A DNA stretch of 64,000 nucleotides. It comes from an uncultured Dehalococcoidia bacterium. GTDB taxonomy: Bacteria > Chloroflexota > Dehalococcoidia > Lucifugimonadales > UBA1123. Positions 48,377 to 57,417 of this stretch are shown here, one piece after another (position 1 is the stretch's first letter; each line of letters starts with the position of its first letter). The stretch lies in the NCBI GenBank assembly GCA_951812505.1, contig CATOSI010000003.1, positions 744,001 to 808,000 of the forward strand. Direction: 5' to 3'. Below the pieces are notes generated by a model. That model did not search any database and had not been told where the DNA came from. It saw only the letters and a list, made by a program, of their open reading frames with translations. The position numbers and the translations under genes are program-made.

Positions 48377-49870
48377 CTATGACAGCATTTGACCGAGAGT
48401 ATGCTGAGTCTGGAGCCATTCCCAGTATCGGTCGTCATACTCGGCGGCGTCCCGTGTGTCCGGACTCAGCTTCAAGTTTTCCAGCGATAGCTGTATAGCA
48501 GCCTCCGGCAATGAAGATACTTGATCTGTCGCCGCCCGCGCGATTAATGAGGCCCCCAGGGCGGTTGGGCTGTGCGCCGCCGACAGTTCAACCTCCCTTC
48601 CGAGGACATCGGTAATGATCCTGTTGAATGAGGTGTTTCTCGTAATTCCGCCGCCCAGAGCTATCCTGTCGGCATCGAAGCCTGCGACTCTTTGGGTCTG
48701 CTCCACATTAGCTCGGAGCGCGTAGGCGAAACTCTCCAGCGCGGATCTGGCTATCTGGCCCCTGGTCGGTCCTCCCAGCGAGAGAGGTACCGGGAATGTG
48801 AATCCACCCAGTTTCATAGTAAGGGACGACGTGTCCATGGCCTGCGGGCCGAGAAATGCGGCCACTCCGTCAGAGCCAACGCCTATGTCCTGTGCGGCTT
48901 CATTCAAGCTCGAGAAGGGGTCGCTCTTCTCCTGGAACAGCAAGTCCGCCAGCCAGTGGAGAGAATTCCCCATGTCGCCCGCGTTGCTTTCGACTATCTG
49001 CAGGTCGGGGAGTTGGAAACATCCCAACCATGTCTTCATGCCCGGAGGAACACCTGTGTCCGACGTAAGCATCTGGACCGTAGCGCTCCAGCCCGCTATG
49101 ATTCCGGCAGACCCATGCTCGACGATGCCCATCCCCACAAGTCCGCACTGCGTGTCCGGACCCGCGTTTACCACGGGAACGAGCCACGTGATCCCAAGTT
49201 CGGGCATGGAGATCGTGCCGCGCGTGGACAGGGATTCGTGAACGGGCGGGATGGGGCAATTCAGATCAAGTCGCCTGAACAGAGGCGACGACCGAATGCG
49301 CGACTCTATGTCTATCAGACCGCTTTCCGTTGCGAGTATCCGCTCGCAGCCCAGGTTCCCGGTCAGCTTGAATGTGATCCAGTCGGCGAGCGTTAGAACA
49401 TATTCGATTCGTGTGTATGAATCCGGACGATGTTCCCTGAACCATGCCAGTTTCCCTGGCGCCGTCATGAAGGTCGGACGGTCTCCGGTGCTGGAGCTGA
49501 TGAGATGACCGTGCTCCGAATCGAGGGCAAATCCTTCGAATATAGCGCGGAGGTCTGTGTTTGGTCCCGCGTAAATTACGCTGCCGCTCTCGTCAAGAAA
49601 TACAAGAGACTGCCGTTGGGAGGTTACGGCGATTGCCGAAATGGAGCGGGGGCCCTCAGGAAGCGCCTTGACGCACTCTCTCATCGCGTCCTGTGCCGAC
49701 TGCCAGCAGGTTTCGTGGTCGAATGCCCGCGCAAGTTCCGGAGCATCCGGCTCCTCGAGGTACGCCCAGGGACGGGAGGCCGAATAAGCTACGCGGGACT
49801 GTGAGTCCACTAGATGGCAGCGTATCGAACTGCTCCCCGCATCAATAACCAGTACTTGGCCGTCGGCCAT
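48377..49870 (-). CDS. FGGY-family carbohydrate kinase (xylulokinase-like)
   Basis: The 497-residue protein has the two ribonuclease-H-like domains of FGGY kinases: VIDAGSSSIRCHLVDSQSR (phosphate 1), ISAIAVTSQRQSLVFLDESG, YVLTLADWITFKLTGNLGCERILATESGLIDI, and C-terminal FAYALRANVEQTQRVAGFDADRIALGGGITRNTSFNRIITDVLGREVEL (GGGITRN ATP loop). It phosphorylates a sugar or polyol at the hydroxymethyl end; the sugar is not known. GGAGAAAG precedes ATG 49870. It lies upstream of the aldolase/DUF6379/epimerase set on the same strand. Confidence 0.92.
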   Translation of the reverse strand: MADGQVLVIDAGSSSIRCHLVDSQSRVAYSASRPWAYLEEPDAPELARAFDHETCWQSAQDAMRECVKALPEGPRSISAIAVTSQRQSLVFLDESGSVIYAGPNTDLRAIFEGFALDSEHGHLISSSTGDRPTFMTAPGKLAWFREHRPDSYTRIEYVLTLADWITFKLTGNLGCERILATESGLIDIESRIRSSPLFRRLDLNCPIPPVHESLSTRGTISMPELGITWLVPVVNAGPDTQCGLVGMGIVEHGSAGIIAGWSATVQMLTSDTGVPPGMKTWLGCFQLPDLQIVESNAGDMGNSLHWLADLLFQEKSDPFSSLNEAAQDIGVGSDGVAAFLGPQAMDTSSLTMKLGGFTFPVPLSLGGPTRGQIARSALESFAYALRANVEQTQRVAGFDADRIALGGGITRNTSFNRIITDVLGREVELSAAHSPTALGASLIARAATDQVSSLPEAAIQLSLENLKLSPDTRDAAEYDDRYWEWLQTQHTLGQMLS

Positions 49871-50010
49871 GCTTTCTCCATTAGATGAGAGTTCTGATCG
49901 AGTAAATTCCCGATAAATCTTAACGCGAACTCAACTGCCGATACCATAAAAGCCACACCGACTCCAAGTTCTCTCCGTTTTCATGCCGACACTCCCCGAG
50001 ACTTGGGACC

Positions 50011-50168
50011 GGGATTCCCGCCTTCGGAGAGCTTTGCGTAAACTAGCTCCACTTCGATTTAGTGGCCCGGATGGGTATGGAAGGTCGCCGATTCGAAGCT
50101 GGCTGTACCCCATCCCCACCTCTGGATTCCCGTTTTCACGGGAATGACGGTAGTTGTGCAAAGGTCTC
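50011..50168 (-). repeat. REP-like units including a complete GAGACC-ended half-element
   Basis: The 364-base gap between the hydroxyacid dehydrogenase and kinase genes holds a partial unit (50011-50027) and, on the minus strand, GAGACCTTTGCACAAC (50168 leftward) leading into a complete palindrome at 50112-50140. The same GAGACCTTTGCA end occurs at 30785 and 53302. The rest of the gap has no gene that I can support. Confidence 0.65.
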
Positions 50169-50234
50169 CCTTCGCAGTAATCTGGAACGGCGCTTCTGGC
50201 TAAACTATGGTAACGTCGCCTTGGCAGGGAATCT

Positions 50235-51212
50235 CTAGGTCCAGACTTCAGGATTGACGAGGTTCAGAGGACGTTCGCCTCTGGTGAATCTGAGAATGTC
50301 GTGGGTCATCATCTCGGAGTGGCGTTGTATGGTTTCCGCCGTAGCCGCCCCGATGTGTGGTGTAAGCGCCACGTTGTCGAGTTTCAGCAACGGGTTGTCC
50401 GGCGCGATTGGATGCGTCTCGAATACGTCGAACGCGGCTCCGGCAATCCGGCCCGAAGCGAGTGCTCCCGTAACGGCCTGCTGATCCATGACGGCGGGGT
50501 CCGAACAGCTTATGAGAAACGCGCTTGGCTTCATCTTGGAGATTACAGTCGGTCCAATCATTCCGGCAGTGCCTGGTCTTGTGGGTACGTGGACGCTGAT
50601 GAAGTCCGATCCCGAAGCGAGAGCTTCCAGTGAGGTCAAACGGACGTCAGGAGGCGGGCTGCCGACATGGGGGTCGTGCGCGACTACGTTCATGTCTAAT
50701 GCGATGCACATCCGGGCGAGTTCGGCGCCAATTGCGCCGAGTCCGACTATCCCAACCGTGCGGCCTCGCAACTCTATGCCGCGCATCGAGATATATGCCT
50801 CCGCGGGGCTGCTCCACTGGCCGGACGTGACGTAGGTGTGTGCCCGCGGTATATTCCGCGCAAGAGAGAACATGAGGCCTAGCGCGTGCTCGGCGACCGC
50901 GCGAGCTGTTCTCGCCGGTGTGTTGACTACTGCGACTCCGCATCGTGTGGCCGCTTCTATGTCAACGTGGTCGGTGGTTGCGCGGCATACTCCAACGAAC
51001 CGGAGGCTTGGGGCGTCGTCGAACGTCTCCTCAAAGACGAAGTCGGCTTCCACGACTAGAATCGAGATGCCGGACGCGCGGATGCGGTGCGCTAATTCTT
51101 CGGGGTCGGTCAGCTTTCGAGTGTCCAGCCAACTCTCGTGCTCGACGGCCATCTCTTTGCGAAGACGGGCGAGTTGGGTTGGATCGAAGGGCGCGAGAAT
51201 GAGGGTCCGCAT
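50235..51212 (-). CDS. D-isomer-specific 2-hydroxyacid dehydrogenase family protein
   Basis: The 325-residue protein has the family's catalytic Arg in VGVCRATTDHVDIEAAT, the NAD loop GRTVGIVGLGAIGAELARM, a Glu in FDVFETHPI, and the catalytic His in ALTPHIGAATAETI. It reduces a 2-oxoacid or oxidises a 2-hydroxyacid with NAD(P)H. The start at ATG 51212, after the end of the nucleosidase-like gene by 4 bp, is taken because the conserved MRTLILAPFD begins there. It probably shares a transcript with that gene. Confidence 0.92.
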   Translation of the reverse strand: MRTLILAPFDPTQLARLRKEMAVEHESWLDTRKLTDPEELAHRIRASGISILVVEADFVFEETFDDAPSLRFVGVCRATTDHVDIEAATRCGVAVVNTPARTARAVAEHALGLMFSLARNIPRAHTYVTSGQWSSPAEAYISMRGIELRGRTVGIVGLGAIGAELARMCIALDMNVVAHDPHVGSPPPDVRLTSLEALASGSDFISVHVPTRPGTAGMIGPTVISKMKPSAFLISCSDPAVMDQQAVTGALASGRIAGAAFDVFETHPIAPDNPLLKLDNVALTPHIGAATAETIQRHSEMMTHDILRFTRGERPLNLVNPEVWT

Positions 51213-51216
51213 TCGA

Positions 51217-51993
51217 TCAGTTCGCTCCCATGGCGACCCGGGTTCTGCCCAGTCGGTACAGGAACTGGGCAAGCGATCTTCTGGCCTTGCCGGCTTGGGA
51301 GGACAATTTTGCCACTTCTGCCAGTCTTGCGGGATTGCCCGCAACGTACCCCAGCGAGTGGAGCGCTCTTCTGGCTGGCGGCTGACGCAGAGCCTCGACT
51401 GCGCGAAGTGTAACGTCCTGTTCCATCGTGTCCACTATTGCCATGACGGGTACGCACGGAAGGCGAAACTCCTGGACGACGCTGGCTGTCCAGTATCCTC
51501 CCAAGTCCGCGGCCGAGGCATCGAATGTTCTGCCGAGCCACTCCTTCATGGGCGAATTTACGATAGTCTGCGGTAGAGTGATGCAAGCGCCCACCTCGAA
51601 TGTCACGCCCGCAACGGTCATCTGGCGATGAACTCTCTCGACGATGGAAGGGTCGGTTTCAATCTCCAGCGCGTCCGACATACGCCATGAATAAGCTGGT
51701 CCGTCCACTGCCATTATACGGTCGCAGATGACTATTCCACCGGCAGCCAGGCTCTTATTCGCTGATGATGCGAATCCCGCAGAGACGATTAAGTCCGGAT
51801 TGAAACGACCCACAAGAGCGCCGACGCTCCGCTCCGCCTCTTCTCTCGAGAACCCTCCGGTGGCTGCGACCACGTGCGGCATGAAACCCGAAGAGTAGAA
51901 TCGCAGATCACCCTCTCGGTCCGATTCACTGAAGCGGCCCATATTGAGAAATCGGGCAATATCCCGGTGCAGGTCAGCGACTACCGCCATCAT
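51217..51993 (-). CDS. phosphorylase-superfamily nucleosidase-like protein
   Basis: The 258-residue protein looks like a member of the purine nucleoside phosphorylase/MTA-SAH nucleosidase fold: VVADLHRDIARFL at the start, HVVAATGGFSREEAERSVGALVGRFNPDLIVSAGFASSANKSLAAGGIVICD, and a C-terminal FDASAADLGGYWTASVVQEFRLPCVPVMAIVDTM where the SxxDxxxxx segment of nucleosidases is partly changed. Some family members act in the hopanoid pathway (HpnG-like); the neighbouring polyprenyl synthase makes that worth asking, but no other hopanoid gene is here. The next gene starts 4 bp after its stop. Confidence 0.75.
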   Translation of the reverse strand: MMAVVADLHRDIARFLNMGRFSESDREGDLRFYSSGFMPHVVAATGGFSREEAERSVGALVGRFNPDLIVSAGFASSANKSLAAGGIVICDRIMAVDGPAYSWRMSDALEIETDPSIVERVHRQMTVAGVTFEVGACITLPQTIVNSPMKEWLGRTFDASAADLGGYWTASVVQEFRLPCVPVMAIVDTMEQDVTLRAVEALRQPPARRALHSLGYVAGNPARLAEVAKLSSQAGKARRSLAQFLYRLGRTRVAMGAN

Positions 51994-52100
51994 TGCGATA
52001 CTCTCCCGCGAAAGCGTTCTCGCGATGCTATGTCCCTGGCGACAACTTCCGCGTCGCTTAGTAACGGGTCGCTCTCCCCTTACTTCATATCATAGATAAA

Positions 52101-53150
52101 CTATCTGTCTCGCACCAAGAGGAAGTGAGTGAACTCTTCTATCTGCTCGCGGTGCTGGTGGGACAGTTCCAGCGCAGCGATTGACTGCATCCCGGAATCC
52201 GCCCACTTGGATGCTTCGGTCTGAGCGTGTTCTCTGACGCCTACCTTTTCCATGATTGTCAGCACGGAGTCCACATCCTCTTCATCCAATTCGGGCTTAA
52301 GGTATATGGATGATATATAGTCCCTATCCTGGTCGGTTGCAGCCTCCATAGTATAGACGACGGGATACGAATTTTTCTTCCGCCGTATATCGGCTCCGAC
52401 GGGCTTGCCCGTTATCTCTTCCTCTCCCCATACCCCCAGCACGTCGTCCCTTATCTGAAATACGTAGCCCAGCGCCCTGCCGCACTCCCGTATTGCGGCA
52501 ATTGTCTCCTGGTCGTCGGTGCCGACGGCCGCGCCCAGATTCAGGGAGCATCGAAGGAGCGCTCCCGTCTTTCGGGAGATCATGCGAAGATAGTCGTCCA
52601 TGCTGATATCGGGCCTGCCCTCGTACGAGAGGTCAAGGTACTGTCCCTCGATCATCTCTAGGTATGACTCTGTGAGCAGTCCGACGGCAGTTAGCGAACG
52701 TTTCGGCTCGAGTCCCTCTCCCTCAAGGGCGTGCAGAGCGATGTCGGCGACCACTCTGAGTACGTTTCCGGCGACCAGCGCCTTGGGCTTCCCCCAGACG
52801 GCCCACAGTGTCTTACGATTGTGTCGTGTCACGTCCTCGTCCTGGATGTCGTCGTGGACCAGGGAAAAGTTGTGAATGAACTCCAGCGCCACGGCAGCGG
52901 GTATCGCGAGTTTCACTGATCCGCCGACTGCTTCGCATCCGAACAGACATAGGGTCGGACGGACCGCTTTTCCTGTCATTGCCGCGATTGGCGCGCCGTC
53001 TTCGTCGGCCCAGCCCATGTAGTATCTCAGCAGATCGTAAACCGCGAGACCATGTAGGTCGAGGTTGCTCCTGAGCGCGTCCTGCACATAGTCGCCGTAT
53101 CGGTCGAACATCGAGGGCAGGGTTGTAGGGTGGTGGTTGTCGTTTGACAC
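52101..53150 (-). CDS. polyprenyl diphosphate synthase (GGPP/FPP synthase family)
   Basis: The 349-residue trans-prenyltransferase has the first Asp-rich motif in FSLVHDDIQDEDVTRHNRKTLW (DDIQDED), and the second in QIRDDVLGVWGEEEITGKPVGADIRRKKNSYP. It condenses isopentenyl diphosphate onto an allylic primer to give a linear polyprenyl diphosphate of 10 to 20 or more carbons; product length is not decided here. It begins at GTG 53150. The gene is divergent from the nuo operon across a 444-bp gap that holds a mobile element and the nuo promoter-like site. It lies upstream of the nucleosidase-like gene by 107 bp. Confidence 0.93.
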   Translation of the reverse strand: MSNDNHHPTTLPSMFDRYGDYVQDALRSNLDLHGLAVYDLLRYYMGWADEDGAPIAAMTGKAVRPTLCLFGCEAVGGSVKLAIPAAVALEFIHNFSLVHDDIQDEDVTRHNRKTLWAVWGKPKALVAGNVLRVVADIALHALEGEGLEPKRSLTAVGLLTESYLEMIEGQYLDLSYEGRPDISMDDYLRMISRKTGALLRCSLNLGAAVGTDDQETIAAIRECGRALGYVFQIRDDVLGVWGEEEITGKPVGADIRRKKNSYPVVYTMEAATDQDRDYISSIYLKPELDEEDVDSVLTIMEKVGVREHAQTEASKWADSGMQSIAALELSHQHREQIEEFTHFLLVRDR

Positions 53151-53301
53151 CGCTTGGAATCCGTGAGATGTTGATTTGGAACGTCGGGAATCGCTTAGTA
53201 CCGGCGAAGTTTCGGTATTATGTCATAGTATGTGACTGGTTGTGTAGAGAACACAGGGAAATAACTCATTCGACGCTCAAGCACCGGTAGCGCTGAAGTT
53301 G

Positions 53302-53453
53302 GAGACCTTTGCATAACTACTGCCATTTCCACACTCCTATTATCCATTTGCATGACTACCGTCCCGCGCTCCCTATGGTCATTCCCGCGAAGGCGGGAAT
53401 CCAGGAATTTGCCACTTCAAGAATGTTGCAATTTCACTTATGCAATCCTCTCC
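53302..53453 (+). mobile_element. 152-bp non-autonomous element related to the 111-bp elements
   Basis: The element begins GAGACCTTTGCATAA and ends with the complement of GGAGAGGATTGCATAA, an imperfect terminal inverted repeat. GAAGTTG occurs on both sides (53295-53301 and 53454-53460), a likely 7-bp target duplication. An internal REP-like palindrome is at about 53379-53404. It lies in the 444-base gap upstream of nuoA; the rest of that gap to 53594 holds the nuo promoter-like site, and 53151-53294 shows no gene. Confidence 0.75.
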
Positions 53454-53468
53454 GAAGTTGATATTCGC

Positions 53469-53497
53469 TTGCAGATTTGGACGCTACCTGCTATATT
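53469..53497 (+). promoter_or_regulatory. promoter-like sequence for the nuo operon
   Basis: TTGCAG (53469-53474) and TATATT (53492-53497) with a 17-bp spacer match sigma-70 spacing. The -35 hexamer starts 8 bp after the right target duplication of the 152-bp element. nuoA starts about 100 bp downstream. Confidence 0.55.
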
Positions 53498-53594
53498 TCA
53501 GCCGACATCCGAGCCTGCATAGCTTGCGCTTTGCACCCTGTTTCCATTGTTGACGCCGCCTTTAAGTTGAGCTTGAGGAGCTGTTCCCAGCGAG

Positions 53595-53990
53595 ATGCTT
53601 GACGAGTATTTTAGGCAGTATGCCCTGATCGCGATATTCGTGCTTGTCGCAACCGTAGTGCCTTTGGGGATGCTGCTGGCGGGTTGGGCGCTCTCGATCC
53701 TCAAAATCAGGCCGTATGCCCCCGATGGCGTCAAAAAGGCGATCTACGAATGCGGCTTCGAGACGCTTACGGGCCGGTGGAGTCAGTTTAATTTCAGGTT
53801 TTACGCTTTCGCGCTGATTTTCGTGGTGTTCGACGTAGAAGTCGTATTCCTGTTTCCTTGGGCGGCGAGTTTCGGCTATCTGTCGGCGGAGTTCGGGCTG
53901 TTCGTTCTGTTGGAGATGGTGGTTTTCGTAGCTATCCTGGTCGTCGGATGGCTGTATGCCTGGCGCAAGGGCGCTCTGGAGTGGAGTTGA
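53595..53990 (+). CDS. nuoA: NADH-quinone oxidoreductase subunit A
   Basis: The 131-residue membrane subunit of complex I has three helices (near 12-35, 68-95 and 95-120) and the loop PYAPDGVKKAIYECGFETLTGRWSQFNFRFYAFALIFVVFDVEVVFLFPWA, with the conserved YECG Cys and DVE acidic residue. It is the first gene of the operon and starts with ATG 53595, 14 nt after GAGGAG; the spacing is long. nuoB starts 3 bp after its stop. The complex couples electron transfer to ion pumping in the cytoplasmic membrane. Confidence 0.96.
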   Translation: MLDEYFRQYALIAIFVLVATVVPLGMLLAGWALSILKIRPYAPDGVKKAIYECGFETLTGRWSQFNFRFYAFALIFVVFDVEVVFLFPWAASFGYLSAEFGLFVLLEMVVFVAILVVGWLYAWRKGALEWS

Positions 53991-53993
53991 GAC

Positions 53994-54617
53994 ATGATGC
54001 AGGACGCGAATCTGATTGAGCATTCTCCCGACTTACTTCTCCACCAGACGACTTGGGAACTGGACAGGGAAGAGGGTGAGTACGTCAATCATCTCAAAAC
54101 GACGCACACCGAGGCGCTGGCGGAGCCGCTGATCGAGGTGCCGGAAGAGTTCGACCGGAACGTCGCTATTACCAGCGTGGACGCCCTCATCAATTGGGGG
54201 CGGAAGTCGGCTGTGTGGCCCCTGTCATTTGGCCTGGCGTGCTGTGCGTTCGAGATGATGGCAAGCGCCATGTCCAGATTCGATATTTCCAGGTTCGGCA
54301 TGGAGGTATTCAGACCCTCGCCCAGGCAGGCCGACCTGATTATCATCGCCGGCACCGTAACCTGGAAGATGGCCCCCGCAATCGAGCGCGTCTATCAGCA
54401 GATGGCAGAACCGAAATGGGTCATCTCGATGGGGGTCTGCGCGACCAGCGGCGGCCCCTATTACGGTTCATACAGCGTGGTGCCTGGAGTGAACCACATA
54501 ATTCCCGTTGACGTGTACGTCCCGGGCTGTCCACCCAGGCCGGACGCGCTGCTCTACGGCATCATGCAGTTGCACGAGAAGATCAAGCGTTACTCTATCC
54601 AGCAGGGCAGTAGATAG
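53994..54617 (+). CDS. nuoB: NADH-quinone oxidoreductase subunit B
   Basis: NuoB carries the terminal N2 [4Fe-4S] cluster that passes electrons to quinone. The four ligands are visible: Cys83-Cys84 in [11 protein letters not shown], Cys149 in MGVCATSGG and Cys179 in VPGCPPRP. At 207 residues it has an N-terminal tail of about 55 residues (rich in Glu, His, Leu) before the conserved [15 protein letters not shown]. The tail is longer than in the minimal bacterial form. It is followed by nuoC after 48 bp. Confidence 0.96.
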   Translation: MMQDANLIEHSPDLLLHQTTWELDREEGEYVNHLKTTHTEALAEPLIEVPEEFDRNVAITSVDALINWGRKSAVWPLSFGLACCAFEMMASAMSRFDISRFGMEVFRPSPRQADLIIIAGTVTWKMAPAIERVYQQMAEPKWVISMGVCATSGGPYYGSYSVVPGVNHIIPVDVYVPGCPPRPDALLYGIMQLHEKIKRYSIQQGSR

Positions 54618-54665
54618 GTTTCGGCTCACCCCGGACAGATAGACTGGAAAAGGAAAAGCCTCCGA

Positions 54666-55109
54666 ATGACAAGGGCACACTCCGGTGAGGATGCCGCCAG
54701 GCGCATAAACGATGCTATTCCGGGCGCCGCCGTTGACTTCGATCAGACTGCTGTCTGGGTGAAGCCGGAGAGTATTCTTGAATCTGCCCGACTACTAAAA
54801 CATGACGAATCCCTCGATTTCTCCTTCCTGAACGCGATATCCGCGGTGGACTACATCGAATACTTCGAGATGGTCTATCATCTTCTCTCGCTGCGCCGAA
54901 ACAGTAGTCTGGTCGTCAAGTCCAGGGTGCCTGGCAGGGAGAACCTGGAAGTGCCGTCGGTGTACGATGTCTGGAAGGGCGCAGACCTCCAGGAGAGGGA
55001 GGTCTGGGACCTCATGGGAATACATTTCGACGGGCATCCAAACCTGAAGAGGATACTGCTGTGGGAGGGATTCCCCGGCCATCCTCTGAGAAAGGACTTC
55101 CTGGGCTAG
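54666..55109 (+). CDS. nuoC: NADH-quinone oxidoreductase subunit C
   Basis: The 147-residue peripheral subunit has the 30-kDa subunit motif EREVWDLMGIHFDGHPNLKRILLWEGFPGHPLRKDF at the C-terminus and FLNAISAVDYIEYFEMVYHLLSL in the middle. It is a separate protein here, not fused to NuoD as in Escherichia coli. A ribosome site AAAGGAAAA precedes ATG 54666. Confidence 0.95.
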   Translation: MTRAHSGEDAARRINDAIPGAAVDFDQTAVWVKPESILESARLLKHDESLDFSFLNAISAVDYIEYFEMVYHLLSLRRNSSLVVKSRVPGRENLEVPSVYDVWKGADLQEREVWDLMGIHFDGHPNLKRILLWEGFPGHPLRKDFLG

Positions 55110-55127
55110 CGCAAGGCCTGAATCCAG

Positions 55128-56231
55128 ATGGCTATCAAGACCGAGCCAGTTACCATAAATCTGGGACCTCAGCATCCCAGCACCCACGGAGTCTTCAGGC
55201 TTCGCGTCACGTTCGATGGCGAAGTTGTGCTCGATGTGGAGCCGGTGTTCGGATACCTGCACAGGGGCACTGAGAAACTGGCTGAGTCCAGGTCCTACGT
55301 CCAGATTGTCACGCTAACCGACCGGATGGACTATGTCGCGAGTATGTCGAACAACCTAGCCTACGTTCGGACGGTGGAGAAGCTGGCGGATATAGAAGTG
55401 CCGGAGCGGGCGCAGTACCTGAGAGTTATAAGCGCGGAGCTCCAGAGGATTGCCAGCCATCTCATGGCTACGGGATTTCTTCTGAACGACTTGGGCGCGT
55501 TCGCCACGCCGCTCATGTACTGCTTCAGAGAACGCGAACGTATTCTGGACCTGTTCGAGATGCTCTGCGGAGCGCGGATTACCCTGAGCTACATGCGTCC
55601 AGGCGGACTGTTGCAGGATGCGCCGGATGAATTCTGGCCTGCGCTCGACAGGGTCGTCGAGGACTTGCCCGGCTACATAGATGAATTGGAAAACTTGATT
55701 ACCGGTAACGAAATCGTCCTGACACGAACGCGCGGAGTGGGTGTCCTGACCGCCGAGGAAGCGATTGACTGCTCGGTAAGTGGACCTATGCTCCGGGCCA
55801 GCGGCGTGCAGTGGGACCTCCGCAGGGCAGACCCCTACGAGGTGTACGACAGGCTCGATTTCGACGTGCCAATAGGCGTCGGAGGGGACAACTTCGACCG
55901 CTACACCGTGCGAATCCAGGAGATGCGAGAGAGCGTCAAGATAATCAAACAGTGCATAGAGCAGATACCCGGTGGTCCCATACGTGCCGAGACTCCCTTC
56001 TTCATGCGGGCCCCGGTTGGAGACGCTTATGCCGCCGTCGAGGGACCCAAGGGCGAACTCGGCTTCTACATGGTAAGCGATGGCGGAATCTCCCCCTATC
56101 GCTGCAAGGTTCGCGCGCCTTCTTTCATGAACCTTACTCCCCTGCGCCAGATGCTGCTGGGAGGAAAGATGGGCGACCTGATTACTACATTCGGGTCGGT
56201 TGACATCGTTCTTGGAGAGGTGGACAGGTGA
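55128..56231 (+). CDS. nuoD: NADH-quinone oxidoreductase subunit D
   Basis: NuoD (49-kDa subunit) forms the quinone site with NuoB. The 367-residue protein has LGPQHPSTHGVFRLRVTFDGE at the start (the conserved quinone-site His), GYLHRGTEKLAESR, DRMDYVASMSNNLAY, and the C-terminal RCKVRAPSFMNL and GSVDIVLGEVDR. It is somewhat shorter than E. coli NuoD but within the range of stand-alone forms. The stop overlaps the GTG start of nuoH (GTGA). Confidence 0.96.
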   Translation: MAIKTEPVTINLGPQHPSTHGVFRLRVTFDGEVVLDVEPVFGYLHRGTEKLAESRSYVQIVTLTDRMDYVASMSNNLAYVRTVEKLADIEVPERAQYLRVISAELQRIASHLMATGFLLNDLGAFATPLMYCFRERERILDLFEMLCGARITLSYMRPGGLLQDAPDEFWPALDRVVEDLPGYIDELENLITGNEIVLTRTRGVGVLTAEEAIDCSVSGPMLRASGVQWDLRRADPYEVYDRLDFDVPIGVGGDNFDRYTVRIQEMRESVKIIKQCIEQIPGGPIRAETPFFMRAPVGDAYAAVEGPKGELGFYMVSDGGISPYRCKVRAPSFMNLTPLRQMLLGGKMGDLITTFGSVDIVLGEVDR

Positions 56232-57415
56232 GCCTGGACTTCGGAAGCATATATCGCTTTTTCGATGGCTTTCTGCCCGAAGGCTTGGAATGGGTGGCGT
56301 TCATTATCGCCGCCGGAGCGCTCTCCTTCCTCGTAATAAATGTCATGATGCTGTCCACCGCGGTCTATACTTGGTTCGAGCGCAGGGTGTTGGGCAGGTT
56401 CCAGAACAGGCTTGGGCCCAACCGTTGGGGACCGTTCGGGATTCTCCAGCCGATAGCGGACCTCGTAAAGCTGATTACCAAGGAAGACACGATGCCGGAT
56501 GAGGCCGACCGCTGGGTTATGACTTTCGCGCCCCTCGTGCTCGTGGTTCCGACCCTGTTGGTGGTGGCCGTCATCCCGTTCGGGACGGACAGCTTTCTCG
56601 GACGTCTGAACATTGGCATCCTGTTCGTGCTCGGCGTCACTTCGGTCAACACGATTGCGATATTCATGGCTGGCTGGGGTTCTGCCAACAAGTACGCGAT
56701 GCTGGGCGCCATGCGAGGCGTGGCGATGCTTGTGAGCTACGAGGTCCCAATGGCGCTGGGCGTGGTCGGAGTCCTGATTCTGTCTGGCTCGATGGCGCTG
56801 TTCGATATAGTGGAAATGCAGACCGTACCGTTCCTGCTGGTTCAGCCGCTTGGGTTCCTGATATTCGTTGCGGCTGCGTCAGCCGAAATGAGTCGGACCC
56901 CGTTCGACCAGATAGAGGCGGAATCGGAGTTGGGTTCCGGCTACAACACGGAGTACAGCGGAATCAAGTTCGCTATACTCTTCCTGGCCGAATTCATGGC
57001 TCCAATCATCACCGCATTGGTAATAACGACTCTGTTCCTCGGTGGTACGAAAGGGTTCGACCCGATTCCGGGACAGGTATGGTTCGTGTTGAAGACCTTC
57101 GTGGTTATTTTTGCCCTTCTGTGGGTGAGAGCCACATGGCCGCGCCTGCGCGTTGACCAGATCATGGGATTCGCCTGGAAAGGCTTGTTCGCCCTCTCGT
57201 TGGTGAACATATTCGTGGTGGCGGCGGAGGTTGTTATACTCCAGGATGACGCGGGAAATATCTCAGCGACTTCTCTCTGGATAATGGCTGCGATAAACTG
57301 GGTCATAACGATAGTGGCGATTGTAGTAACTGCCAAGATACTCGGCCAGAGAAGGCTGGAGCGTCCCGCTCCGACGCCTTCACCGCTGGCCAATATGTAC
57401 GCGGAGGCTGATTAG
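56228..57415 (+). CDS. nuoH: NADH-quinone oxidoreductase subunit H
   Basis: The 395-residue membrane subunit has about nine helices and the family loop FERRVLGRFQNRLGPNRWGPFGILQPIADLVKL, then AEMSRTPFDQIEAESELGSGYNTEYSGIKFAILFLAEF, and RATWPRLRVDQIMGFAWKGLF. These line the quinone channel. The start is GTG 56228, overlapping the nuoD stop. nuoI begins 2 bp after its stop. The C-terminal extension of 30 residues (GQRRLERPAPTPSPLANMYAEAD) is hydrophilic. Confidence 0.96.
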   Translation: MSLDFGSIYRFFDGFLPEGLEWVAFIIAAGALSFLVINVMMLSTAVYTWFERRVLGRFQNRLGPNRWGPFGILQPIADLVKLITKEDTMPDEADRWVMTFAPLVLVVPTLLVVAVIPFGTDSFLGRLNIGILFVLGVTSVNTIAIFMAGWGSANKYAMLGAMRGVAMLVSYEVPMALGVVGVLILSGSMALFDIVEMQTVPFLLVQPLGFLIFVAAASAEMSRTPFDQIEAESELGSGYNTEYSGIKFAILFLAEFMAPIITALVITTLFLGGTKGFDPIPGQVWFVLKTFVVIFALLWVRATWPRLRVDQIMGFAWKGLFALSLVNIFVVAAEVVILQDDAGNISATSLWIMAAINWVITIVAIVVTAKILGQRRLERPAPTPSPLANMYAEAD

Positions 57416-57417
57416 AT

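Noticed and set aside
51217-51993. Hopanoid biosynthesis cluster from a nucleosidase-like gene next to a polyprenyl synthase
   Set aside because: No squalene synthase, cyclase or other hpn gene is present; adjacency alone is not enough.
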